Below, piece after piece: positions 1-11,946 of a stretch of DNA of 64,000 nt. The position numbers and the translations under genes were made by a program. The notes under the pieces are model-generated. The model searched no databases. It had not been told where the DNA came from and was given only the letters and a program-made list of their open reading frames with translations. The number at the start of each line of letters is the position of its first letter. Position 1 is the first letter of the stretch. The stretch covers positions 4,171,185-4,235,184 of the forward strand of contig OX439004.1 of NCBI GenBank assembly GCA_949316495.1, written 5' to 3'. This stretch comes from Amphiduros pacificus (lineage: Eukaryota > Annelida > Polychaeta > Phyllodocida > Hesionidae).

Positions 1-1715
1 TCTCCAGATATTATTTGTCATGATCCAGATTTGTGTTTGGATTTAAAGCAACTCCTTATTTTGGCACGAGGTTAAGCTGATATAGACAGCGATTCCATTC
101 CTTTCCATCTTCAGGGCTGGCCTGAACTTTTAACCTGTGTTCCTGCCAAATAATTCCCTCCAATAAATACACTATAAAATACGAATTAACAACTTCACTT
201 TTATCACCGGTCCAGTCCCACTATATATGGCTGGATATAAAGAATTAAGAGTTAATGGGTATAGTCTCAGGTTTATAAAGTATAATTATAACAAAGAAAT
301 TTGTAAATATTCATCATCAGTGAATTGCAAGATAAATGATGATTTCCAAAGAAGAGGGAAACTATTTTTCCTGAACTGAAGGACAAGAAAGAAAGAAGAT
401 ATGGACAAACAAGAAACAGAAAAGTTAATGACATAAAGAATGTTTATGTGCAGAATATCGCTGCTTAAGAGTAAAGAAACGTGAACTGTATGGCATGAAA
501 AGAGATCATCAAGATGGAAGATGAGAATTCAATCACACCACACAGTGAGTGGACTGATAAGACGTATATAATCAGGTGGAGAATGTAGCATGATTAAAAC
601 CAATCAATATTCACTGATCACTGATCGATACGATGGCAGGCACCACTCTGCCGGATGTTCTCATCCATTCTGGGCGGATATGCATCGTAGCGCCATCTAG
701 ATTAGTGTAGAGATGATGTTGATGATATCAAAGTGAATAGCAGCACACAATACTGGAGGATGGAATAACCTACAATGAACCTAAACAGCTGATAATATAT
801 CATCTATTTTTTCTTCTCTTATTTACAAACACGTTATATTTGAAAACCAATATACACTAACCGATATCACGACTATTAAATTGCATATACTAGAAACATA
901 AAAACCTTAGATTTTATTTGATAGAAAAATACAGAAATAACGAATATATGAAGTAAATTTGTTGTAGAGTACTCTATTATATTTGGTTCAATATTCTATG
1001 TGCTCGAGTTTCAGCAAGTGTGATCCACCAGATGTCTCTGGTGTCATGTGCAATGTATGCTGGGATAGTTCATTTGACATGATACCTCATTTGATGACTA
1101 CCATTCGGTATGCTATGAACTGAATACATTAATATTTTGGCACCAAATGGACGTACAGTAACACATTAGTCAGTTAGGTTATCTTGAAAAGAATAGATAG
1201 TTATATGTGTAATAAAAATTATTGAATTTAAATGACTTTTTTTTTCCTTGTAGCCAAACTTCTACAAATTTCCCTCTAAAATGGGTGACATTATGACACA
1301 CCAGGTGGCAGCATGACCTATTCGAGCAGCGAGATTTTTTTCCATAATTAATGAATATTAATGTTTTATTCCTCTTTACATGCTGCTTATCAAAATTATA
1401 TATTATAGTCTCATTTAATATTCTATTGAGTTAAAATCTATTTCATATACATTGAATAGAATTTAAGTGGTTGTAAAATAGAAAAACTACAGAGGACGGA
1501 TACTGAAATGCAATGTTATCATAATTGCCTGAGAAACATCCTATCCTTTTATACTACCAATAACTCTATTCACTCTACATACTAATACAGCTACATAACA
1601 AAATGTGGCTATTAAATTCATATATCCTTTATGAGTTTCAAACGCAACAGGTTCTGAAGAGGTATATAGTGTTATAAATGATTTATCTACTGCATGCGGC
1701 TTCATGTATTGCTTA
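1..1715. other. AT-rich flank downstream of the SLC5 gene
   Basis: No coding exon is visible here. The stretch lies immediately 3' of the SLC5 stop codon (minus strand) and presumably includes its 3' UTR; a TTTATT (AATAAA on the minus strand) near 1363 is a possible polyadenylation signal, which is weak evidence in DNA this AT-rich. No repeat or transposon end was recognised. Confidence 0.4.
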
Positions 1716-4700
1716 CTAATAAAAGAAACCCCACAAAAAGAACATACACCCCAAGGCTATAACTGCATTGATATTGAGAACTTTCTTCCACTTCTTTTCT
1801 TCCACCAAATATTCCCGCCTTTGACTCGCTGATTCTTCGGGGACGTCCTCCTGTAGCTCTGGCAACCCACACAGGAAGTGAGATATCCGAACCAACAAAG
1901 ACGCTGCACTATCGTCTGGAATATGGTCACGTGGATGCGATATATCAATGAAAAAAACCTTTAATGTTTACAATAATATTTATCGAATATATGAAATCAT
2001 TTAAACAGGATATATTTCATTTTCACATTTTTGAATGATTTCTTAGTAAAACACAAATTGCATTTCGGTTGAATAAATAATAACAATACCAGACCTGAAC
2101 CTTTCTCTGCAGCAGGCGGTTTATTGTCATTTATCTCATGGATTTCCGTCTCTGTCAATACTTTATGTTCATTGTCGCAAGTATCAGGGATTTCTTTTCT
2201 TGTCCACCATGTCACACCTGCCAGCTGCAATGCAATATTGTGCAATCATATGTCACACCTGCCAGCTGCAATGCAATATTGTGCAATCATATGTCACACC
2301 TGCCAGCTACAATGCAATATTGTGCAATCATATGTCACACCTGCCAGCTGCAATGCAATATTGTGCAATCATATGTCACACCTGCCAGCTGCAATGCAAT
2401 ATTGTGCAATCATATGTCACACCTGCCAGCTACAATCCAATATTGTGCAATCATATGTCACACCTGCCAGCTACAATCCAATATTGTGCAATCATATGTC
2501 ACACCTGCCAACTGCAATGAAATATTGTGCAATCATATGTCACACCTGCCAGCTACAATCCAATATTGTGCAATCATATGTCACACCTGCCAGCTACAAT
2601 CCAATATTGTGCAATCATATGTCACACCTGCCAACTGCAATGTAATATTGTGCGATCATATGTCACACCTGCCAGCTGCAGTGCAATATTGTGCAATCAT
2701 ATGTCACACCTGCCAGCTGCAATGCAATATTGTGCAATCATATGTCACACTACCAGCTACAATGCAATATTGTGCAATCATATGTCACACCTGCCAGCTA
2801 CAATCCAATATTGTGAAATCATATGTCACACCTGCCAGCTACAATCCAATATTGTGAAATCATATGTCACACCTGCCAACTGCAATGAAATATTGTGCAA
2901 TCATATGTCACACTTGCGACCTACAATGTAATATTGTGCGATCATATGTCACACCTGCCAGCTGCAATGCAATATTGTGCAATCATATGTCACACCTGCC
3001 AGCTGCAATGTAATATTGTGCAATCATATGTCACACCTACCAGCTACAATGCAATATTGTGCAATCATATGTCACACCTGCCAGCTACAATCCAATATTG
3101 TGAAATCATATGTCACACCTGCCAGCTACAATCCAATATTGTGCAATCATATGTCACACCTGCCAACTGCAATGAAATATTGTGCAATCATATGTCACAC
3201 TTGCGACCTACAATGTAATATTGTGCGATCATATGTCACACCTGCCAGCTGCAATGAAATATTGTGCAATCATATGTCACACCTTCCAGCTACAATGCAA
3301 TATTGTGAAATCATATGTCACACCTTCTAGCTACAATGCAATATTGTGCAATCATATGTCACACCTGCCAGCTACAATGCAATATTGTGCAATAATATGT
3401 CCCACCTGCCAGCTACAATGCAATATTGTGAAATCATATGCCACCTACCAGTTGCATTACAGAATCATGTTATGTCAGGAATTAGGGATATATGAACTAA
3501 AATTTCATTCTGTATTACACCCTGTGTTATACCATGCTGAGAGTTATGATAAGTAGCGATCACTGCAAACTTTATTGAAGGCACTTTATGGAACGAAGAA
3601 GCAAGCTTGAGGCGCCCTCTTGTGGATGGATGTTCATCTTGAATACTATCATATTAAATGCACCAATGATGCAGTAAATATAGCGAACCTTAGCCGGCTC
3701 CTGAGGTTTGGTGAGCAAGCTGACCACCATGATGACGATAGTTGTTATGACCAGAGTCAGTTGTCCAAAGTATGTGTAGTGGACATCGGCCACTATTCCG
3801 GGGCGGTTGTCCACCTCTCCACACTGAGGCTCTGGGTACACAAAGTCCAGGGTCATCCGGATGACCCCACACAGATGCCCTGCCAGTATCCCCCAGAAAG
3901 CGCCCTGAAGTCACAAGTATTAACATCTAATACATATTCCATTCCATTTTTGATAGGCAAACATAGGCTAATAAGCAGAAATATTAAAATGTTTTTCAAA
4001 GTTGTTTTTTTTTAAATGCTATAAGGCCTTATTGATTTAATGATATCTGACTTCAATCCAAAACCAATACAATGAAAAAATAAGAAAAATAAGATTATAA
4101 AAAATCTTAGACATCAACCTGCTCGCTAGTCCTTTTCCAGAATACTGAGAGTAAGAAGAGGGCCCCTATAGGGGTACCAAGATAGCCCTGGATTGCCTGG
4201 ATATAGACAAAGAGTTGTCCCCCTGCTGAGGACTGCACCAGAGGAATCCACAGGATGCTCACCACACATAGAGCAACAATGCACACTCTGAAAGCAGCCA
4301 GGACATCAATAACAACAACAACAACAACATTTTTTTGGAATATTTGTTTATCCTTTTTCTGAACAGAATTAAGACGTATGTTAGAGGTGAGACAGATGCT
4401 GGTATACCTGCCAACTAAGAGAAGTTCCCTCTGGGGAGCCGCCGGACGTAGGCGTCGCCACAGGTCCATGGTGAAGAGCGTGCTAGCAGAGTTGAATATT
4501 GAGGTCAGAGAACTCATGATGGCTGACATCATCACAGCCATTAACAACCCTCTCAAGCCTGAAACAGACACACTCAATAGTATCATTTCTTCTCTGGGTT
4601 GACTCTGAATGGTTTTGATTTGATTTAATTTGATTTCATATGTTGGCGACTCCACTTTTGCCTCGTGGGCACTCAGAGCCTACGCAGCGTGGTTAAGAAT

Positions 4701-7700
4701 AAGAATACAGATAAGTAAGAATACAGATAAAGCTACATACCAACCGGAAGTAGAGTCATGACGAGCCATGGGTAGGCAATGTTTGAACACCCCACTCTAT
4801 TACCACAAATTCTCTCACATTCATCCGGATCCACGCATCCAACCTCGTCTAATACAACATTGCAAGTCATTAACAATATAATACCATGCAGCTGCTTTTA
4901 GTACTCAATTGCAAACGCTAAGATTGCACGCAGCACTTCATCATACAACTCAGTTTTAAATCATTATAATTTACTGAGTTTTAATAAAATCACTATTACT
5001 GAGTTTTAATAAAATCACTATAATCTATTGGAGTTTTGATAAAATCATTACAATCTAGGGTTTTGATATCATCATATTACCATACCTACGCAGGTATGTG
5101 GCTATGGTTGAGCAAAGGTGAAAGACACAGTTAATTTAGACCAACATGAGAGGTTGGTGGTAGTGTGTACCTGGATATAGGGCCCTGCTGATCATGCCGG
5201 GAAAGATCATAAGGAAGATGGGCAGGAGCTTGAGGTAACCAGCCAAGATGGCGCCACCCTTAGCATGGCTCAGGTTCTTAGCCGCTAGGGCGCGCTGCAC
5301 TATCACCTACAGTAAAATACACACTATATCGTATATGTCAATTCCGTAACTTTTTATAAAAAGATAAGAATACTCTCAAAGTTGGGTTTTTAAATTTGCT
5401 ATATGATTATTTCTGAAATTGAAAAACATGATACTCAAATTATGTTCCAGTTAAGTCTGTAAATAATAAATTCGTAATTTCTGTCATACTGATTAATGGA
5501 GTACTCTACATGAAAGCGTCTTGCCATCACGTCCTTTTTCATATTCATCATAGAATAGTTTGCCGGAGATTTTAAACAGATTTGGTTCTCAAAAATCAAA
5601 TCATCTATAAAAATGACAACTAGTGATCGTCCTGTAGACAGATTGGGCGCCATATAACAGTTGGAGCCATCCATCTATTTGGTCATGCATAAACGTGACT
5701 AATTAAGGTCACGCATTGGGTGAAATTACCTGATCATGCATAAGTGTTTGCATGGCACTATTTGGTCACGCTCACGCCATGTTTGGCACAATATGACCAA
5801 TCAATGGTTGTGCTTGACCTCATTTCGTCACGATCATGCGTGACCATATAGTTGTTTGACTCTAACTGGATAAATGAGCTAACCTGGTCGGCACACCAGT
5901 ACCAGAGACACCCGATACTGGACTGGAGAACGAGGCCGGGCCAGGGGTTATCGGAGTGGACGGGGTGTCTGAATATATGCCAAGCATCGTCCCTGGGTAC
6001 GCCACAAGAGGTCGCGTTGTCGCGGATGGCAGGAACAGCGCGGTTATACTGGTACTGCAGACTCTCATAACCGCCCATCTCCCGGAAACCTGGCAAATTG
6101 ATGTGTTATGATAAAAAGGCAATTAGCATTGCATCTCAAAGAAATAAAACACATCGCTCTCATGATAATAACAATGATGATATTGACTTTGAAAATTATA
6201 ACAATTGCGTCATATGATGTGGATAAAAACCACTTCTTTTTAACATTTGTTTTCTAATTTGAATTGCATGTATAAGTTCACAAGTTTAATGGATATGATG
6301 AGTGAATATTGACCTATGACCGCCAGCGCCACAGCTCCCAGTGTCATGATCACTGTCTGAAGTGTGTCCGTATATATCACTGCAGCCAAACCACCTGCAA
6401 AGATCACTCAACATATTTTAAAGGATAAAAAGCTTATATTCTCCCATTGAATTACATTAAAAAACTTATGGCCATATTATAGCGATAGGCCGAGGATTTT
6501 GTTATCACCTAGAACTGTGTAGATGCAGGTGACTGACAGTAGGACGGCCACAGAGAGGTACATATCCCAGCCCAGGGCAAGCTGGATGAAGAGGGCACCT
6601 GCATACATGCTCACCTGAAAATATAGCATAGACAACCACAGACTGAGACAGGCGAAAATTACAGTCATTATCTGCAATCTTGGAGGAATTATGTTGTGAT
6701 AAGTTATGACTCGGCAAACGATGGCTTCATTTCTACAGTTTAACTTCACATTTGCTGATCAACACTTGTAACTTATAATTAAAGTTAGTTCTTGTACAAT
6801 AAACACCTGACGTTTTTATTTGGGTTCTTGCATATCTGCCTTCCTATCCAAAAGGCATTTATGACAAAAATGACATTTTGCGCATAGGGGCAAAAAGACT
6901 GGCTCCATCACTAAATCAGTTAAGTAGCCATGAAATTTAAAAATAAACAAAAAAATTAATAAAATATAAATTAATAAATAAAAATTTTAAAAAATAACTG
7001 GCATTTGTCATTGGAGGTCAGTTATATCCGGGTACTCACAGCGATCTTGGTGACGACGTAGAGCACCAGAGCGAGGCAGCTGATGTAGATGCGCAGTCTG
7101 CTTCCTCCATATCTCTTCTCCAGATATTCTGGCAGTGTGTACACCTACAATGGAACCCACATACTTTAAAAACAACTATAATCGCCCATCCATCAAGGAT
7201 TCGCCCATTCATCAAGGTTCCGGCCATTCATCAAGGATCCGGCCATTCATCAAGGATCCAACTATTCATCAAGGGTCTGGCCATTCATCAAGGATCCGAC
7301 TATTCATCAAGGATCCGGCCATTCATCAAGGATCCGGCCATTCATCAAGGATCCGGCCATTCATCAAGGATCCGACTATTCATCAAGGATCCGGCCATTC
7401 ATCAAGGATCCGACTATTCATCAAGGATCCGGCCATTCATCAAGGATCCGACTATTCATCAAGGATCCGGCCATTCATCAAGGATCCGACTATTCATCAA
7501 GGATCCGGCCATTCATCAAGGATCCGGCCATTCATCAAGGATTCATCCATTCATCAAGGATCCGCCCATCCATCAAGGATTCGCCCGTTCATCAAAGATT
7601 CGCCCGTTCATTAAGGATTCACCCATTCATCAGGGATTCACTCATTCATCAAGGATTCACCCATTCATCAGGGATTCACCCATTCATCAAGGATTCACCC

Positions 7701-10700
7701 ATCCATCAAGGATATCAAATACCCATTGTTACACTGATCAAGATATCTGTATTTTCAGTATTTCATTTTCAAGGAGGGTTGACCTTTTCAGTCCAGTGTA
7801 CAAAGCATGGTTGTCTTGTCTGTCATGACAAAGATTGAACTCAATAACTGAATTACTCTCAAAAACTTTGAACTTTTGAGTGCATTTACTTATGTTAACT
7901 TTACACTTACCCCAGATGATATGTATACGGGAAGGAAGAGCCATCCCAGCAGCATAACCAACGGCATAGACTACAACACAGAAACATTATAGTCAGACAT
8001 GATTATAGACCTCATACCAACACAGATTATAGACCCCATACCAACACAGAAACATTATAGTCAGACATGATTGTAGACCTCATACCAACACAGATACATT
8101 ATAGTCAGATAGGATTGTAGACCTCTTACCAACACAGGTACATTATAGTCAGATAGGATTGTAGACCTCATACTAAACACAGAAGATTATAGTCAGATAT
8201 GATTGTAGACCTCATACTAAACACAGAAATATTGTAGTCAGATATGATTGTAGACCTCATACCAACACAGAAACATTATAGTCAGACATGATTATAGACC
8301 TCATACCAACACAGAAACATTATAGTCAGATATGATTGTAGACCTCATAGCAACACAGAAACATTATAGTCAGATAGGATTGTAGACCTCATACCAACAT
8401 AGACACATTATAGTCAGATATGATTGTAGACCTCATACCAACACAGAAACATTATAGTCAGATATGATTGTAGACCTCTTACCAACATAGACACATTATA
8501 GTCAGATATGATTGTAGACCTCATACCAACACAGAAACATTATAGTCAGATATGATTGTAAAACTCATACCATCACAGATACATTACAGTCAGACATGAT
8601 TGTAGACCTCATACCAACACAGAAACATTATAGTCAGACATGATTGTAGACCTCATACCAACACAGAAACATTATAGTCAGATAGGATTGTAGACCTCAT
8701 ACCAACACAGAAACATTATAGTCAGATAGGATTGTAGACCTCATACCAACACAGAAACATTATAGTCAGACATGATTGTAGACCTCATACCAACACAGAT
8801 ACATTATAGTCAGATATGATTGTAAATCCCATACCAACACAGGTACATTATAGTCAGATAGGATTGTAAATCCCATACCAACACAGGTACATTATAGTCA
8901 GATATGATTGTAGACCTCATACCAACACAGATACTTTATAGTCAGATATGATTGTAGACCTCATACCAACACAGATACTTTATAGTCAGACATGATTGTA
9001 GACCTCATACCAACACAGATACATTATAGTCAGATATGATTGTAGACCTCATACCAACACAGATACATTATAGTCAGATAGGATTGTAGACCTCATACCA
9101 ACACAGAAACATTATAGTCAGATATGATTGTAGACCTCATACCAACACAGATACATTATAGTCAGATAGGATTATAGCAACACAGAAACATTATAGTCAG
9201 ATATGATTGTAGACCTCATACCAACACAGATACATTATAGTCAGATAGGATTGTAGACCTCATACCAACACAGATACTTTATAGTCAGATATGATTGTAG
9301 ACCTCATACCAACACAGATACTTTATAGTCAGATATGATTGTAGACCTCATACCAACACAGATACTTTATAGTCAGACATGATTGTAGACCTCATACCAA
9401 CACAGAAACATTATAGTCAGATAGGATTGTAGACCTCATACCAACACAGATACATTATAGTCAGATATGATTGTAGACCTCATACCAACACAGATACATT
9501 ATAGTCAGATATGATTGTAGACCTCACACCAACACAGAAACATTATAGTCAGATATGATTGTAAACCTTATAGCAAAACAGAGACATTATTATAGTCAGA
9601 TACGAATTTAAAGCATTCATGAAATTAGGTTTTCAAGCACTTTTTCCTTGCATAATTTAAATGTTTATACCCCAAACTATGCAATCAAAAGTTATTACCC
9701 TTCATATTTCCCCTACAAAAGTGTCTGTTTGAAAGTGGATGAATCTTCTGCTAAAACCCAAAACATCCATTGGACACTTTGTCAACAAACATTTTTTAGC
9801 TGACCAGTGATTTTGTGCAAACACCTGCTTAGTAAAGTTTTGCAAATGGTTGGGCAACTTTTGATTGGGTCAATGGAGTGATTGGCTTACAAAACTGTTT
9901 GTCCATTAATGTTTGTCCATTGGTACAGACCTAACACCCTGACAAGCCACAATAGAGGTCACATGATCGTATACATGTGGCCACCTGGTGGTCACAAAAG
10001 TACAGCCAATACTTGACACTTTCAGCAAAACACAATAACCATGGTCAGTGTATTTCATGAATGCTTTAAACCTTATAACAAAACAGACACATTATTACAG
10101 TCAGATATTATTGTGAAACGTATAGCAACACATTATCATTGTATGATATGATTGTAAACCTTATAGCGACATAGACTTGTTAATATAGTCAATTGAAATT
10201 GTTGTGATTATGATGTGAATATGTATTAACTAGTAAATCATTATTTCTTATCCCTCGTTATCTCAAAAGCAAATATTTTGATACAAATCAAAGAAGGATC
10301 TCACTGCAAAAATGTGTCATCCAGATATGAAAAAAATCAATGGATGAGTTCTTTGATTGGCGAACTTCTAAGTGAGATAAAATAGAGGACATTGTTATTG
10401 AAATACAGATAAGAATTATAGAGTATATCATACATTCCACTCATACAGGACCACGGCGATACCGGAAGCAGCCCCGGTGCCAGCCAGACCTATGAAGTGC
10501 TCACTGCCTATGTTACTGGCAAACAATGAAGAGCCCACCTGCAACAAAAATAACACTTCTAGGAATAATATATATCTTAAATCATAGGAAAGTAATAAAT
10601 AACATAACCTCTCTTGTTTATCAAGGACTTACAGGCCACCAGAGCATGTCACGTCCGGCCAGGAAGTAACTTTTGATGCTCCCCCTGTTGGGACGACATA

Positions 10701-11224
10701 GTGACTGCAATAAGACAATAGTGTATGTTCAGTACATTACTTGATTGTTTCTGTTTATTAATATGGTCAAATGAAATTGTTGTCATTATGTTGTTGTGAT
10801 TATGAGGTTATATTGAATTAGTCATGTTGGCCAGGGTCGACGTACTTACATTCCTAGTACAACCATATTATCGATAAGCGATGTTTAGGGTTTGAACTAG
10901 CATTTTCACATATGTAGTATTTCAATTGAAATATGGCTACAGTTTCATTAAATGCATGCAAAGAAACAAAAACAAGAAACAACAAATTTACAACAAAAAA
11001 AACATACCTCTAGCGGTTATATCTGATCTGGGGGAATTGAAACAGTTTGCATTTCCAAAGAAAGCTGATACTTTGACCTAAGCGACAACTGACCTTTCTA
11101 GTATTCATATTATTTCAGGAGTGCCAACCCTTGTTTAACTTACCCATAACCCTACAACCAGCACAAATATGAAGTACACAACAATAACAACAATATCAGC
11201 CCAGTGGTCCAGACCTTGCTCCAT
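1716..11224 (-). CDS. SLC5 family sodium/solute (SGLT-like) cotransporter, 15 coding exons, 639 aa
   Basis: Secondary active transporter of the sodium:solute symporter family; by family, a plasma-membrane protein using the Na+ gradient to import sugar or a related solute. Coding exons in transcript order: 11224-11144, 10704-10633, 10538-10434, 7970-7911, 7144-7040, 6614-6509, 6394-6314, 6089-5884, 5306-5171, 4848-4741, 4558-4408, 4287-4119, 3904-3689, 2224-2101, 1915-1716. All junctions are GT-AG, phases agree and the sum is 640 codons. The start at 11224 ([10 protein letters not shown]) leads straight into the first membrane helix. Positions matching human SGLT1 sugar contacts are kept: N60, H65, E84, Y267, W268, K298, Q434. 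The family motif [12 protein letters not shown] spans residues 176-187. Two contact-area positions differ (SGLT1 T287 is C264; D454 is V431), so the substrate may not be glucose. The C-terminus ends in the typical last helix ([11 protein letters not shown]). Exact orthology within SLC5A1/A4/A9/A10/A11 cannot be decided here. Confidence 0.93.
2205..3455. repeat. 41-bp minisatellite, about 30 copies, carrying the exon 14 splice acceptor
   Basis: Head-to-tail copies of a 41-bp unit (plus strand core GTCACACCTGCCAGCTGCAA) fill most of the intron between SLC5 exons 13 and 14. The unit nearest the gene contains the 3' splice site of exon 14: on the minus strand tgcag followed by CTGGCAGGTGTGAC, which are the first 14 coding bases. 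Every unit therefore repeats an AG acceptor plus exon start; variants change tgcag to tgtag but most keep the AG. The array makes spurious open frames on the plus strand; these are not genes. Confidence 0.97.
4611..4692 (-). mobile_element. SINE 3' fragment in SLC5 intron
   Basis: On the minus strand this reads GCTCTGAGTGCCCACGAG followed by a short spacer and an AAATC-rich tail. The same core occurs at 37887-37968 and in a longer copy near 57560-57800, so it is a dispersed element; a SINE 3' domain is the best guess. It sits between exons 10 and 11 of the SLC5 gene, close to the exon 11 acceptor. No target-site duplication was identified. Confidence 0.6.
5666..5862. mobile_element. Short MITE-like element with TGGTCACG-type inverted ends, copy 1
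   Basis: Left end TGGTCATGCATAAACGTGAC (5680 on) and right end, read on the other strand, TGGTCACGCATGATCGTGAC are inverted repeats with a few mismatches, giving a 167-bp core. A related element with the same layout and almost the same length lies at 63701-63891. There is no coding capacity. It is in the intron between SLC5 exons 8 and 9; the outer limits are approximate. Confidence 0.6.
7185..7715. repeat. 18-bp minisatellite, about 29 copies
   Basis: Tandem copies of CCATTCATCAAGGATCCG with variants (CCGACTATT, CCGCCCATT) and a more diverged 3' end (GGATTCACC). It starts about 40 bp into the intron that follows exon 4 and precedes exon 5 of the SLC5 gene. Because the unit is a multiple of three it gives a spurious 159-codon frame on the plus strand. 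Confidence 0.95.
7976..9600. repeat. 44-bp minisatellite, about 36 copies
   Basis: Units of 44 bp containing ACATTATAGTCAGATATGAT and GTAGACCTCATACCAAC, with point variants and one or two shortened units. The array begins within a few bases of the SLC5 exon 4 acceptor (7971-7972) and fills most of the intron between exons 3 and 4. Degenerate copies continue at about 10070-10170, on the far side of a MITE inserted into the array. Confidence 0.95.
9608..10069. mobile_element. TTAA-flanked MITE, copy 1, nested in the 44-bp array
   Basis: TTAA target duplications (9608-9611, 10066-10069) bracket a 454-bp element with terminal inverted repeats AGCATTCATGAAAT. Its left 300 bp resemble the left part of the larger element at 57957-59175. 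No open frame of note, so non-autonomous. TTAA duplication is typical of piggyBac and Kolobok superfamilies; which one is not determinable here. Array units flank it on both sides, so it jumped into the array. Confidence 0.75.
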
Positions 11225-11624
11225 GATTCCCGTCCAATTCTCAAACCCTGAGAAATTACAGCTGTCAAGGTACTGAGTTAAAATAAATATAATGCAAGTA
11301 GTCCAGGATGCCGTCAATGTGAAGAGAGATATCTAACTGAGAGACATCACAGACTCTATCATAACTGTCCCAAGTAATGCGCCTGATTAAACTGCAAGTA
11401 TATTCCGGAAGTTGTGCAATAAAAATGCACTACTTTAACGGCTTATATATTGTTTGTAATCTCATCGGTAATCCTTGTTTGGTGACATGGCTGGTGTTGT
11501 TAATGTCCAATGCATCAGCGATAATCAAAATAAAAAGATGTGTTGTTTATCAATGATAAAAGTTATGACATGCAGCCTTGTCAAGTAGGTGTCCTGGTTT
11601 AAGAGTATGTTAATAATAGGGTCA

Positions 11625-11625
<1 letters not shown>

Positions 11626-11686
<61 letters not shown>
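11626..11686. repeat. (TG)n microsatellite, about 30 repeats
   Basis: Perfect dinucleotide TG run upstream of the SLC5 start codon. Confidence 0.98.
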
Positions 11687-11688
<2 letters not shown>

Positions 11689-11946
11689 ACATGGCGGATA
11701 TAGAGTACCCTGACATGTATCCATGCTGAGGGACACTGGAAACCATCCATGTATGAGGTGTCAAGTGGTCCTAACCTTCCCCTGTATCAAATGTGAGAAC
11801 CCTTCTCTCATGTCATAGATTAGATAATGCAAATTGTGTAACACAATCTACTTTAGCAAGCAAAAAACATTTTGAAAATTTGTCCTTTGCAGATTGTCTG
11901 ATACAGAAAATATTGATTTCTTGTGTTTTAAATTTGCACAAATCTT

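Noticed and set aside
2124-3556. Overlapping plus-strand frames with [13 protein letters not shown]-type repeats
   Set aside because: They are products of the 41-bp minisatellite in an SLC5 intron.
7185-9600. CRISPR-like array
   Set aside because: Repeats are head-to-tail with no unique spacers and lie in introns of an animal gene.
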